A DNA stretch of 38,922 nucleotides from IMG/VR virus record IMGVR_UViG_3300031746_001387, positions 1 to 38,922 of that record; one strand, given 5' to 3'. The stretch's first letter is position 1. Every line of letters begins with the position of its first letter. The translations under genes were made by a program, and so were the position numbers. The DNA comes from a virus. Positions 6,090 to 14,784 of this stretch are shown piece by piece. The notes beneath the pieces were generated by a model, which worked only from the letters and a program-made list of their open reading frames with translations, ran no database searches and was not told the DNA's origin.

Positions 6090-8524
6090 GTAACTATGTT
6101 CCAGGTGAAGGACCTAGCACGGCGAAGCTAATGCTTGTGGGCGAAGCTCCCGGCGCTGAGGAGGAGCAGGAGCATCGTCCCTTCGTCGGACCATCAGGCG
6201 AAATGGTCAGGTCCATGTTGCGTCGTGGTGGCATGGACCCACATGACGTTTACATAACCAATGTCGTAAAGGTTCGCCCGCCGAACAATCAACTTCGCAA
6301 TTTGCACATGATAGGACGTAGTGTCGAGGAATTTATCCCTCAACTATGGGCGGAGATTGACGCAATTAAACCGAATTGTATACTCGCCGTTGGTAACCTA
6401 GCACTTCAAGTATTAACAGGTCAACGCAAGATCACTGAGTACCGAGGTTCGATCCTACCGAACTGTAGGTCCGTTCTCCCAAAGGTCGTCCCAACTGTAC
6501 ACCCGGCGTCAATCCTTCACCGTGAAGCGGAAGGAATGTCGTCGTGGAAGGACATGGTATTTATCCAGTTCGATTTCGAGCGTGCAATCAAGCAGTCAGC
6601 GTTTCCCGAAATCAACACCCCTAGTCGACTATTAACAGTTTGTAGGTCATCGCTTGAGTTGTACCGATTCCTGGAACGAATTGACACGATTGCAGCGATT
6701 GACGTTGAGACATTCAAGACGATTCCAATTGTAGTAGCGTTGGCGCTGAGTCCGTGGGAAGCAATTTCAATCCCAGTAATGGACCTGCAAACTGGGGAGA
6801 ATCCGTTAGGCGTAGCCAAGCATGAGTTAGTCGAAATCTGGCACATGTTAGCAGAGTTCTTCGCCGGTCCAATCGGTAAATGCGGGCAGAATTTCAAATT
6901 CGACCAAACGATACTCGAACGTGTTGGCTTCGAGATACGTAACTTCACGTTTGACACGATGTTAGCGTTCGCCACATTGTACCCGGAGCTACGGAGGAGA
7001 TTGGAGTTCATCGCTTCAGTTATGACAGAGGAACCATTCTGGAAATCAGAAGGAAGGGAGTACAATCCGAAGAAGGACAAGTTTGACCGATTATTACTAT
7101 ACAGCGCGAAGGACGCTGCGGTTACATTTGAAGTGATGGAAGTTGAGAAGCGTGAATTGAAGGAGTTGATGTTGTTAGATTTTTTCAACAAACGAGTAAT
7201 GCCACTTCATCAGATGTATCGTGAGATTGAATCCGTTGGAGTACTGATTGATCAAGAGGTGCGTAAGTCACTCCGCACGAAGTACTCGGAGCAGTTGAAA
7301 ACGCATGAGTCAGAACTGAGCCGGCTTGTAGGGTATGAAGTGAATGCGGATTCACCGAAACAAGTAGCTCAACTGTTGTATCAAGATTTACGACTACCGA
7401 TTAGGACATATAAGGGCAAACCAACGACTCGTGAGGAGGCGTTGGACGGGATGCTACGCAATCTTCCTGTAATGCGGAAGGACGAGCGTAAACGTGGTAT
7501 CGTAGGTGGTATACTTCAATGCCGTAAAACAGGACGCGTAATCGGAACATATCTCGATGCGAACTTATCACCAGACGGGCGAATACGAACTGAGTATAAC
7601 ATTGTAGGGACTGAGACTGGACGTACTTCGACTGGAATACTTGAGCCGCCCTTGGTTCCGAGGAAGCAAGGCATTGCTCTCCAAACATTGACGAAGCATG
7701 GAAACGTAGCCGGTGAGAAGGAGCACCAGCAAGGACTCGATTTGCGTAGTATGTTTATACCTGACCCTGGTTGTGTATTCTTCGAGGCTGACCTATCTCA
7801 AGCTGAAGCTCGCGTGGTACTACTTCTCGCGAGGGAGTACGAAGCACTGAAGAAGTTTGATGAAATCGACATTCACATATTAACCGCGTCATGGATTTTC
7901 AACACTACATATGAAGCCGTGGAACACAACTATAAGCATGGTGACGGAACAATGAGACAATTGGGTAAAACCGGACGACATGCTGGAGGGTATGATGAAT
8001 CCGCTCGTGGGTTGGCTAAACGGGCCAACATTTCTGAATACAGAGCGCGTTTAGCCCTGGATGCGTTTCACAAATACACACCTGGCATCAGGGGCGTGTT
8101 TCATGCCGAAGTACGTCAAGCACTTCAAGATAATACTGCTGTATTACGCACATCGTTTGGCCGACGTCGTCAGTTCTTCAATCGTTGGGGAGATGCAATG
8201 TTCCGCGAGGCTTATGCGTACATCCCACAGTCTGTAATCAGTGATCATACTAAATTTAGTATAGGTATAATCAAACAAGCAATACCTACACTCCGAATTT
8301 GCCTAGAATCACACGACTCATTCACTGCGATAGTCCCTACCGACCAAATCAAGCCGCTCGCAACCCTCACCAAACAACACCTCGAATCTCCAATCGACTT
8401 CTCACAATGCTCGCTACCGCGAGGCTCGCTGGTCATACCCTGTGAAATTAAGATTGGCGCTGTCAACTGGTTGGATATGAGGAAGTACATTGACATGGAT
8501 CGAGACTCTTCTCAAGCAGACTGA
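6086..8524 (+). CDS. Uracil-DNA-glycosylase-like domain fused to family A DNA polymerase
   Basis: Residues 1-170 resemble family 4/5 uracil-DNA glycosylases: GEAPG at 19-23, RPFVG at 31-35, ITNVVKVRPP, and a VHPAS motif. The Fe-S cysteines usual in family 4 are missing. A DEDDy 3'-5' exonuclease follows: D206-x-E208, N269-x3-D273 and Y339-x3-D343. The polymerase has motif A D569-LSQAEAR, motif B R624-x3-K628-x7-Y636 and motif C H743-D744. Together this is the replicative polymerase with proofreading and perhaps built-in uracil recognition. In motif B, His632 stands where E. coli Pol I has Phe762. The start is GTG at 6086. Polymerase call is firm; glycosylase activity is unproven. Confidence 0.92.
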   Translation: MSNYVPGEGPSTAKLMLVGEAPGAEEEQEHRPFVGPSGEMVRSMLRRGGMDPHDVYITNVVKVRPPNNQLRNLHMIGRSVEEFIPQLWAEIDAIKPNCILAVGNLALQVLTGQRKITEYRGSILPNCRSVLPKVVPTVHPASILHREAEGMSSWKDMVFIQFDFERAIKQSAFPEINTPSRLLTVCRSSLELYRFLERIDTIAAIDVETFKTIPIVVALALSPWEAISIPVMDLQTGENPLGVAKHELVEIWHMLAEFFAGPIGKCGQNFKFDQTILERVGFEIRNFTFDTMLAFATLYPELRRRLEFIASVMTEEPFWKSEGREYNPKKDKFDRLLLYSAKDAAVTFEVMEVEKRELKELMLLDFFNKRVMPLHQMYREIESVGVLIDQEVRKSLRTKYSEQLKTHESELSRLVGYEVNADSPKQVAQLLYQDLRLPIRTYKGKPTTREEALDGMLRNLPVMRKDERKRGIVGGILQCRKTGRVIGTYLDANLSPDGRIRTEYNIVGTETGRTSTGILEPPLVPRKQGIALQTLTKHGNVAGEKEHQQGLDLRSMFIPDPGCVFFEADLSQAEARVVLLLAREYEALKKFDEIDIHILTASWIFNTTYEAVEHNYKHGDGTMRQLGKTGRHAGGYDESARGLAKRANISEYRARLALDAFHKYTPGIRGVFHAEVRQALQDNTAVLRTSFGRRRQFFNRWGDAMFREAYAYIPQSVISDHTKFSIGIIKQAIPTLRICLESHDSFTAIVPTDQIKPLATLTKQHLESPIDFSQCSLPRGSLVIPCEIKIGAVNWLDMRKYIDMDRDSSQAD

Positions 8525-9677
8525 AGAAGTTGAGTCACCGGAACGCTTCGTATTCTGGACAGGTTTGGCCTGTATAGCCGCAGCCTTGCGTAAAAATGTA
8601 TGGCTTGACCAGCAAATTTATAAGTTGTACCCAAACATTTACGTGTTCAACACCGGCCCTTCGGGGGTACGCAAGGGAGTGCCAGCAGCTATCGCGGCAC
8701 GGTTGTTGACTAAATCAAATTGCACACGTGTCATAAGTGGCAGAAACTCGATACAAGCGGTATTACGTGACTTGGGACGAGCGTATACGATTGAAGGTGG
8801 AGGAGTTATACACGAAGCGCAGGGAATACTATTGACAGGTGAATTATCATCGTTCCTAGTCGAAGATACAGCGGTTTTCAAAATACTCATTGACCTGTAT
8901 GATAGCTGTTACCACGAAGGAGAGTTCAAGTATTCACTCAAGAGTGCCACGGATACACTCAAGGAACCGTGTTTCAGCATGTTGGCATCGACCAATGAGC
9001 CGTTATTCGCAGAAGCGGTTCCTCAATTTGCACATACTGGGGGATTTTTGGCTCGTACATTCGTCGTTAATGAGACCAAGCGGCGCTGTATAAATGACTT
9101 AATGGACCCATTACTGGTCCAACTAGACATTGATGGGTTAGCGTCGTATTTGGTAGACGTCAACAAGTTACGAGGTAGGGTTAAACTCAACAACGCTGCG
9201 AAGAAATTGTACAAGGATTGGTACAAGACACTGTCGACGAAGAAAATTGAGGATAAAACGGGAACGACGGAACGTATACATGATCAAGCGTTGAAAGTCG
9301 CAATGCTGTTAGCAGTTAGTGACAACCTAAGCATGGTGATCAAGGAGGACCACATGCAGAAAGCACTAGATGTTGCTCGGGCTTGCCTGCACGACGTGCG
9401 AAGGTTAGTGCTAGGTCAAGGTACAACGCCGATTGCGAAGCAGACGGCTGTGGTTCTTGGTATGATCCTCAAACGTGAGGACTACCAAATGACACGGCAG
9501 AAGTTACTACAACGCGGTTGGGGTGAGTTCGACGCGTATGAATTGGACCGCATCGTCGAGACGTTGGTTCAGGCCGACGCTATCACGATTAGCAAAGTTG
9601 GACGTGATACGATGTACAAAATGACTCAATCTGCGGTTGATGAGTTCGTTCGGTGTAAGGAGGAGGTTACAACGTGA
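8490..9677 (+). CDS. DUF3987-type replicative helicase/primase-like protein
   Basis: The 395-residue protein starts at TTG 8490, overlapping the polymerase gene by 35 bases. It matches the DUF3987 pattern: a helical N-terminus, then YVFNTGPSGVRKG with a P-loop-like GPSGVRKG at 56-63, GILLTGELSSFL, SMLASTNEP and GGFLARTF, followed by helices and a C-terminal winged-helix-like part (QKLLQRGWGEFDAYELDRIV). DUF3987 proteins are RecA-fold ATPases found beside phage polymerases and thought to act as helicase or primase-associated factors. The terminal Ser/Thr of the P-loop is Gly here, which is unusual for an active ATPase. Confidence 0.75.
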   Translation: MTWIETLLKQTEEVESPERFVFWTGLACIAAALRKNVWLDQQIYKLYPNIYVFNTGPSGVRKGVPAAIAARLLTKSNCTRVISGRNSIQAVLRDLGRAYTIEGGGVIHEAQGILLTGELSSFLVEDTAVFKILIDLYDSCYHEGEFKYSLKSATDTLKEPCFSMLASTNEPLFAEAVPQFAHTGGFLARTFVVNETKRRCINDLMDPLLVQLDIDGLASYLVDVNKLRGRVKLNNAAKKLYKDWYKTLSTKKIEDKTGTTERIHDQALKVAMLLAVSDNLSMVIKEDHMQKALDVARACLHDVRRLVLGQGTTPIAKQTAVVLGMILKREDYQMTRQKLLQRGWGEFDAYELDRIVETLVQADAITISKVGRDTMYKMTQSAVDEFVRCKEEVTT

Positions 9678-9853
9678 TTTACAAGGTGAAGTTGAAGCTA
9701 CGGATTGACTCAGAGTCGGGCTACACGTATTATGCCTTGCCCGGACGCTTTTTAAACGTCGTAATGCAGGGTAAAGTGAAGACGAAAAACGGTCTTCCAA
9801 AGGACTTGCTGTCAACTTATGAGTCGTGGCTATTAGGAAGTTGGAAGGCCTAA
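9674..9853 (+). CDS. Hypothetical protein, 59 aa
   Basis: GTG at 9674 overlaps the previous stop as GTGA, and AAGGAGGAG lies just upstream. The product is basic and beta-rich at the start (IYKVKLKLRIDSESGYTYYA), with a short helical end. The stop overlaps the next ATG as TAATG. The tight packing supports a real gene. No family is recognised. Confidence 0.55.
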   Translation: MIYKVKLKLRIDSESGYTYYALPGRFLNVVMQGKVKTKNGLPKDLLSTYESWLLGSWKA

Positions 9854-10059
9854 TGAAGAAGTGCTTGAACTTCTCAAATTGCCACGGACTCATCGACGAG
9901 GAGCATAACAGGAGTGGACTATGCACGAAGTGCTGCCGCCTGCGAAACTGGACGAATTGGCATCGGTTGAAACGACATCAACCGAAGTTAAGCCCAGAGC
10001 AATGGGTGGCTCAGTACAAACGGAAGGTGTGGAGCAAATCGTATAGGAGGAAGGAATGA
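9853..10059 (+). CDS. Small basic zinc-finger-like protein, 68 aa
   Basis: MKKCLNFSNCHG begins at ATG 9853, overlapping the previous stop as TAATG. A longer GTG reading from 9826 is less likely. Cysteines form C4-x5-C10 and a CTKCC cluster, consistent with a zinc-binding site. The rest is rich in Arg, Lys and Trp (RLRNWTNWHRLKRH), typical of nucleic-acid binding. It ends with an ATGA overlap with the next gene. The role is unknown but DNA or RNA binding is plausible. Confidence 0.6.
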   Translation: MKKCLNFSNCHGLIDEEHNRSGLCTKCCRLRNWTNWHRLKRHQPKLSPEQWVAQYKRKVWSKSYRRKE

Positions 10060-10394
10060 AGTTCTACCTAGCCGGCTCATTCAGCTCACAGCCGATGTTG
10101 CTTGCCATCATGCATCTACTACAAGCAATGGGGCACGAAGTGACCAGTCATTGGCTCATACAGACTGGGAATGCACCAAACCCCACTCGGGCTAAGATGG
10201 ATCTGAGTGACATCGACGCGGCAGATGCAGTAATCGTCTTCACCAGCATCCCATCGACTACTGGTGGTTTATGGGTGGAGTTGGGTTACGCTCTAGGGAT
10301 TGGTAAGCCAGTGTATCTATGCGGGCCACGGAGCAACGTTTTCGCTCATCTCGTCCCTAATCTCACGCGGGATGTACTGCTCAAAATGGCTTAG
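10056..10394 (+). CDS. Nucleoside 2-deoxyribosyltransferase-like protein
   Basis: The 112-residue protein begins KFYLAGSFSS, like the KVYLAG start of this superfamily. It carries DIDAADAVIVF at 52-62 and GGLWVELGYALGIGKPVYL from 70, where E75 fits the catalytic glutamate. Known enzymes transfer or hydrolyse the deoxyribose of nucleosides or nucleotides. In phages they may salvage or clear (modified) nucleotides. It is the last gene of the + strand operon. Its final 14 bases overlap the end of the convergent late operon, so there is no intergenic terminator. Confidence 0.75.
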   Translation: MKFYLAGSFSSQPMLLAIMHLLQAMGHEVTSHWLIQTGNAPNPTRAKMDLSDIDAADAVIVFTSIPSTTGGLWVELGYALGIGKPVYLCGPRSNVFAHLVPNLTRDVLLKMA

Positions 10395-13300
10395 GAGCAC
10401 CACGAGGCCGTGATTGTTGGCGTGGGAATGGAGGTGGAACTCGACCTATAGGCTGTTTCCTTGGAAACGCGTACCCTGCAATTGTTTTTCCCACAATTGG
10501 AATATCCCCTACCGCTCGACGGATGAGTGATCCTGGCCTAGATGTGGGCCATGCGGACTGCATGTAACCGGCGACAGTCGATGGAGCCGCTCCAATGGCC
10601 AATGCCGTCAACCCACCAGTTATCCCCAGTGACATAAAAATCGAGGACGCTATTCCAAACGCTCCCCATGTAACCTGATTGTCGATCATACGTAGTACAA
10701 TATCATCAGGTCGTTCCTTGCCTCGTATAACGGCGTTTAGATCAGCCACAACTTCACCTGCTAATTGTCCGGCGGCGAGCATACGGATAAGCGGCATTGG
10801 GTTGCCGTGCTTGAGTTCACCGTACACGGCATCCTTCGTGAACTTCATCGCATTGAACGCGAAGTTCATGAACTCGTGACGCATACGTGACGTCAACGTC
10901 GTTCCCCAACCTCCAGGTGTTTCAAGCGGGTTGTACCCGAATTGAGTCTTCTGCGCCATTGAGAACGTAGCGCGCTGCTTCATATCCTCAGTCAACCCTT
11001 CGGTTAGTAATTTATCAGGGTCAATTTGGAGAAACTTGTCTAGTTGCCTTCTCACGTATTTATTTTGCGGGTCAGTCTTCAACTTGTTGTACAGTTCTTC
11101 CAACCAGAACCCACCTGAGTACGAAAAGGGACGATTTACCAAGCGTTCCTCCGCGGCGAACGGAGTCACTCGCTGTAAAAGCCATCCACCGGCCGTTCGT
11201 CCGACGCCTTCACGATAACGTAACCACTGCAAGAAATTGTCGCTGGTCACTGCGGCATCACCAAGGAAATCTTTACCAGATGTACGGTACTCCCCGACCA
11301 GACGTGAGGCCGATTTAATCATAGGCTTCATACCAGTGAGTACGTACTGATACAAGAATTGAGGTGAGTTGGCGAGGAATGACAGCCCCATTTTGGTTAG
11401 GACCATTGCACTATGAGTCTTCTGCCAAACTTCAGCCTTCATTGGACTTAACGGTTCAGGGTTTAACGCTTTCTTCGCCAAGTCGAGGAACTGTTCCATC
11501 TGAGCCCGGCTTTTGGTGGTCTCGTATATTTCACTCGCAAGGTTCAATATCTTCGCTGGTAATGCTGAACCTTTTCCCTTCGGGCCAAGCACTTCCGCTT
11601 CCGCTAGTTTGTCGGCTACTTGAAGGTAGTATTCTGGTAATACAGCACGATCGGTTCGAATAAGCGCTGCATTTTCCGTGGTACGTGGAAGTTGAATGTT
11701 AGGGGCTATCCGTTCGCCTTGCGAACGAATAACGTTGTTTACAAATTCCTGCGCCGACGCCACGTTCGGGAACCGTTTTGCCTCGTGCAATTGTTGTGCG
11801 AGTTGACTTATAACGTCGCCCCACATCTCTTCAGGATACATATGTGGGAAGTGATCCTCAACGTAACCTAATTCTTCAGAACCTACACCACGAACACCAC
11901 GTTCGCGCATTCGCTCATGGATTGCATCATCCATTACACGTATCTTCCTGGCTACTGCGTCGGCCGTCGGGTTCGGCTCAACAGTCCATCGCTTGCCCTC
12001 AGCAACTTCTGGTCCAAGCCGTGCCACAATTTGTTGCCACAAGGCTTGGTCCTTGTCAGCGCCGGCATCGACTAACCACTTCCAATAAAAACTTCGTTCC
12101 ATTTCACCGTGATACTTGTGACGAAGCATGTAGAAATCGTTGATTAGCGTGTCACCTTGTACTCCGGCGGGACCAAACTTCTTCATGTGCTCGCGCCCAC
12201 TAGTCCCCTCCAAACGAGCAACGTTGACGAAACTTTCACGCGCTTGTTTAGTGACGCGAGCAAGTCCTTTAGCCAATTCCTTGAGGTCAAGCTGACCTTC
12301 CTCATCGTGCCATAACCTGCGCAGATGATCGCCCCACTCGACTTCCGCCGGAGTTGTTGGACCTCCTTCCTCAGATTTTGTCGGGTCAAAAGGGCGCGCA
12401 GCCCTCCGCATTTCGCCAGGAGTGCGTGGTTGAATAGGAACCGCTCCAGTACGTTGCTTCCGTAGTTCCTTACCGAACCCGGTTTTTTCCTGTAGTATTT
12501 GTTCCGGTTCAGGTGCAGGCTCCGCCATCCCAAATCCACGTCGTACACGTGGGACCATTATGCCGGGAGGTAAACCAGCAGCGAGCAAATCCACACCAAC
12601 CTCCTCAGGTGTCTTGCCCGTCATACGACCTGCGGATACAGCAGTATCAATCGCAGTGGACATGCCTGGGTCAAGTGGGTTAGTTTTGATCTTAGCAAGT
12701 GTGGAGTCATACTGCTGTTGCAGTCGTACTTCCTGTGGTGAAACTACGCGGGGTAATTCCGTTGGTGCTTCCGTCGTAGGAGGAACGAATGGTTCAACCG
12801 CAGGAAGCGCTTGTCGTCCCATTGGTTTACGCAAGCGTTCCGCTGCCCCTTGACCGAACGCTTCCGCACGGTCGGATTGACTCCGCATGCGGTTGCGGAG
12901 TTCAGTTAGTAAGTCGGTGAACCCAATACCACGTGAACGCATCTCATCAATGAGTGCTTGCTCCCCGCCGCGTTCGGGGGCTACGCGCTGCTCGATTGGT
13001 GCGGGTTCAACTTGCTGAGGAGACCCAGGAGGAAGGACCGGCGTTTCCGTCGGTTCGAGCCCAGGCCCCCTCAACTTCGCTACTGCTGCGTTCCACTCCT
13101 TAACAGTAAATCCACCGCCACCAATTGGTGGTCGTCCACGCCATGGAAGTGGACGTGGAGCCTCCGCCGTGGTAGTCCCACGACCAGCACCAAACTCCGC
13201 CGTTTCTTCGCGTAACATTGGACGTGTCGTTGGAATTGGAGGAGGCACTGGGGGAATAGGCTTAGGAAACAATTGTCCAACGTTTTCACCAAGTACCGCG

Positions 13301-14784
13301 TCACGCGCTGGCTCAAATCGTGGTCGCGCAATTGGAGGTTGTTCAGGCCGTGTTGCTAGTCCTTGACGGAGTAAGTCACGATACTGCTCTGCAGTCATGC
13401 CTTCGTTCTCAGCGTAGGCGTATACATCTTCAAGGCTTGGCAACGGGTCGGGGGCATTCTGCCGAGCCTTCCACTGTTCTTCAAGGGAAACAATCTCATC
13501 CGTGACAGGTGACCGCTGTGCTCCCGACTCAAGTGGTTCGGCTCGTGCACCAAATGATATTTGTGCAGGAGGCTCAGTAGGTGGAGGTGTAGGAGGTTCA
13601 GGTTGAGCACCTGCAAGGCGACGGTTTAAATCACGTTTGAAGTCTGACACGAACTGCGTTATTTCAGGACTTGGCTCCAGTTCGAGTTCTCCTGCTTCGA
13701 CTGGACGCGCTCCTCGCATAGCCTCCTCAACATTGCGTTCAAACGCTGGTGGTAAATCCTCCTCAAGGTCGAGCCTAAATCCTTCAGGCGGAGGAACATC
13801 ACCAATCGCTTCACGCACATTGCGTCCGATTTGTTGCGCACCAAGCGCATCAACGTTCGGTGGTCGCCCTTCAACGTTCTTGGTGAATTGCTTTGCCTCG
13901 AAAGCGCGGGCGTCCTGTAACGGTGCAGTTGGAGGTGGAACTGCCGGTAGTGTAGGTGCTGCTGCAGTCGTAGGTGCAGGCGTAGCCGTACCTCTAGTAC
14001 GCTGTATCAATGCTGCAACCTGCGGGCGTAATGCGAGGATTGTCGCATGGTCACCTCGTTGCGCGGCTTCGGCAATTGCGTCCGTGACGCGAGCAATTTC
14101 AGCCTGTAAATCGGGTGGAGCAACGGGAGGAGCGGCGGCCGCTGGTTTACTGATAGGAGCCGCTGGAGCAACCGGAGGAGGTGGAAGTGGCACGGCGCGT
14201 CCACGCATCATGGTACGTGCTCGCATTCCACCCTTACCAGCTCCGACCATAGCTGCTAATTCAGCCACGTCCAGACCAAGACCAGCAAGCTCAGGATACG
14301 CTCCGAGTTCTTCAATCCCACGTTCGACGTGAGGTCGTGCGTATGATGCGGCCACACCAGTACCGACTACCGCGGCTGTGGGAAGCGGAGCAACAATGGA
14401 ACCGGCGGCCAGCATTGGTGGTGCAACCACTCCGAACGCGCCACGTCCCATTTTGCGGAAACCCGCAATTCGAGGCTGCTCTTCCTCACCAACACCAGTG
14501 ACGACTTGCTTCGCACCTGCACCGACTTCCTTCAATGCTTCGATAGGATGCCAGTCAAATGCTTGCAGTCCACGTACCAACGGTTCAGGCACTTGGGCAG
14601 CAGCACGTTGATACCAAGGGATGTTAGTGCGCCCGGCCTCTTCAATCTTACCAAGATTCTCCGAACGACGACCCGCAAGCATCGAGTTGATTTCGTCGTC
14701 GGTCGGGTCACTTTGGTGAGGCCACGACGTCACCATCGTTTCGTGTGTCGTCGGATTGGTAACTCGTATAAGGCGTTGCGGCAT
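10381..14784 (-). CDS. Giant internal virion/ejection protein, 1467 aa (T7 gp16-position)
   Basis: This is the last and largest late gene. The N-terminus (about 1-45) resembles the short VTxPDG-type start seen on phage ejection proteins. Hydrophobic Gly/Ala-rich segments lie near 110-145. Residues about 200-860 are a very long Pro/Ala/Glu-rich, probably disordered region. The remainder is helical and ends with a hydrophobic segment (WGAFGIASSIFMSLGITGGL) and a basic Pro/Arg tail. Position after nozzle and smaller internal proteins, and its size, match T7 gp16, which is ejected into the host envelope. I see no lysozyme-type transglycosylase motif. Its ATG overlaps the previous stop (TAATG). 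Confidence 0.65.
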   Translation of the reverse strand: MPQRLIRVTNPTTHETMVTSWPHQSDPTDDEINSMLAGRRSENLGKIEEAGRTNIPWYQRAAAQVPEPLVRGLQAFDWHPIEALKEVGAGAKQVVTGVGEEEQPRIAGFRKMGRGAFGVVAPPMLAAGSIVAPLPTAAVVGTGVAASYARPHVERGIEELGAYPELAGLGLDVAELAAMVGAGKGGMRARTMMRGRAVPLPPPPVAPAAPISKPAAAAPPVAPPDLQAEIARVTDAIAEAAQRGDHATILALRPQVAALIQRTRGTATPAPTTAAAPTLPAVPPPTAPLQDARAFEAKQFTKNVEGRPPNVDALGAQQIGRNVREAIGDVPPPEGFRLDLEEDLPPAFERNVEEAMRGARPVEAGELELEPSPEITQFVSDFKRDLNRRLAGAQPEPPTPPPTEPPAQISFGARAEPLESGAQRSPVTDEIVSLEEQWKARQNAPDPLPSLEDVYAYAENEGMTAEQYRDLLRQGLATRPEQPPIARPRFEPARDAVLGENVGQLFPKPIPPVPPPIPTTRPMLREETAEFGAGRGTTTAEAPRPLPWRGRPPIGGGGFTVKEWNAAVAKLRGPGLEPTETPVLPPGSPQQVEPAPIEQRVAPERGGEQALIDEMRSRGIGFTDLLTELRNRMRSQSDRAEAFGQGAAERLRKPMGRQALPAVEPFVPPTTEAPTELPRVVSPQEVRLQQQYDSTLAKIKTNPLDPGMSTAIDTAVSAGRMTGKTPEEVGVDLLAAGLPPGIMVPRVRRGFGMAEPAPEPEQILQEKTGFGKELRKQRTGAVPIQPRTPGEMRRAARPFDPTKSEEGGPTTPAEVEWGDHLRRLWHDEEGQLDLKELAKGLARVTKQARESFVNVARLEGTSGREHMKKFGPAGVQGDTLINDFYMLRHKYHGEMERSFYWKWLVDAGADKDQALWQQIVARLGPEVAEGKRWTVEPNPTADAVARKIRVMDDAIHERMRERGVRGVGSEELGYVEDHFPHMYPEEMWGDVISQLAQQLHEAKRFPNVASAQEFVNNVIRSQGERIAPNIQLPRTTENAALIRTDRAVLPEYYLQVADKLAEAEVLGPKGKGSALPAKILNLASEIYETTKSRAQMEQFLDLAKKALNPEPLSPMKAEVWQKTHSAMVLTKMGLSFLANSPQFLYQYVLTGMKPMIKSASRLVGEYRTSGKDFLGDAAVTSDNFLQWLRYREGVGRTAGGWLLQRVTPFAAEERLVNRPFSYSGGFWLEELYNKLKTDPQNKYVRRQLDKFLQIDPDKLLTEGLTEDMKQRATFSMAQKTQFGYNPLETPGGWGTTLTSRMRHEFMNFAFNAMKFTKDAVYGELKHGNPMPLIRMLAAGQLAGEVVADLNAVIRGKERPDDIVLRMIDNQVTWGAFGIASSIFMSLGITGGLTALAIGAAPSTVAGYMQSAWPTSRPGSLIRRAVGDIPIVGKTIAGYAFPRKQPIGRVPPPFPRQQSRPRGAPKPF

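Noticed and set aside
6517-7191. 224-codon - strand frame inside the polymerase gene
   Set aside because: The + strand carries intact exonuclease motifs here; the - frame is Ser/Asn-rich and has no motif.
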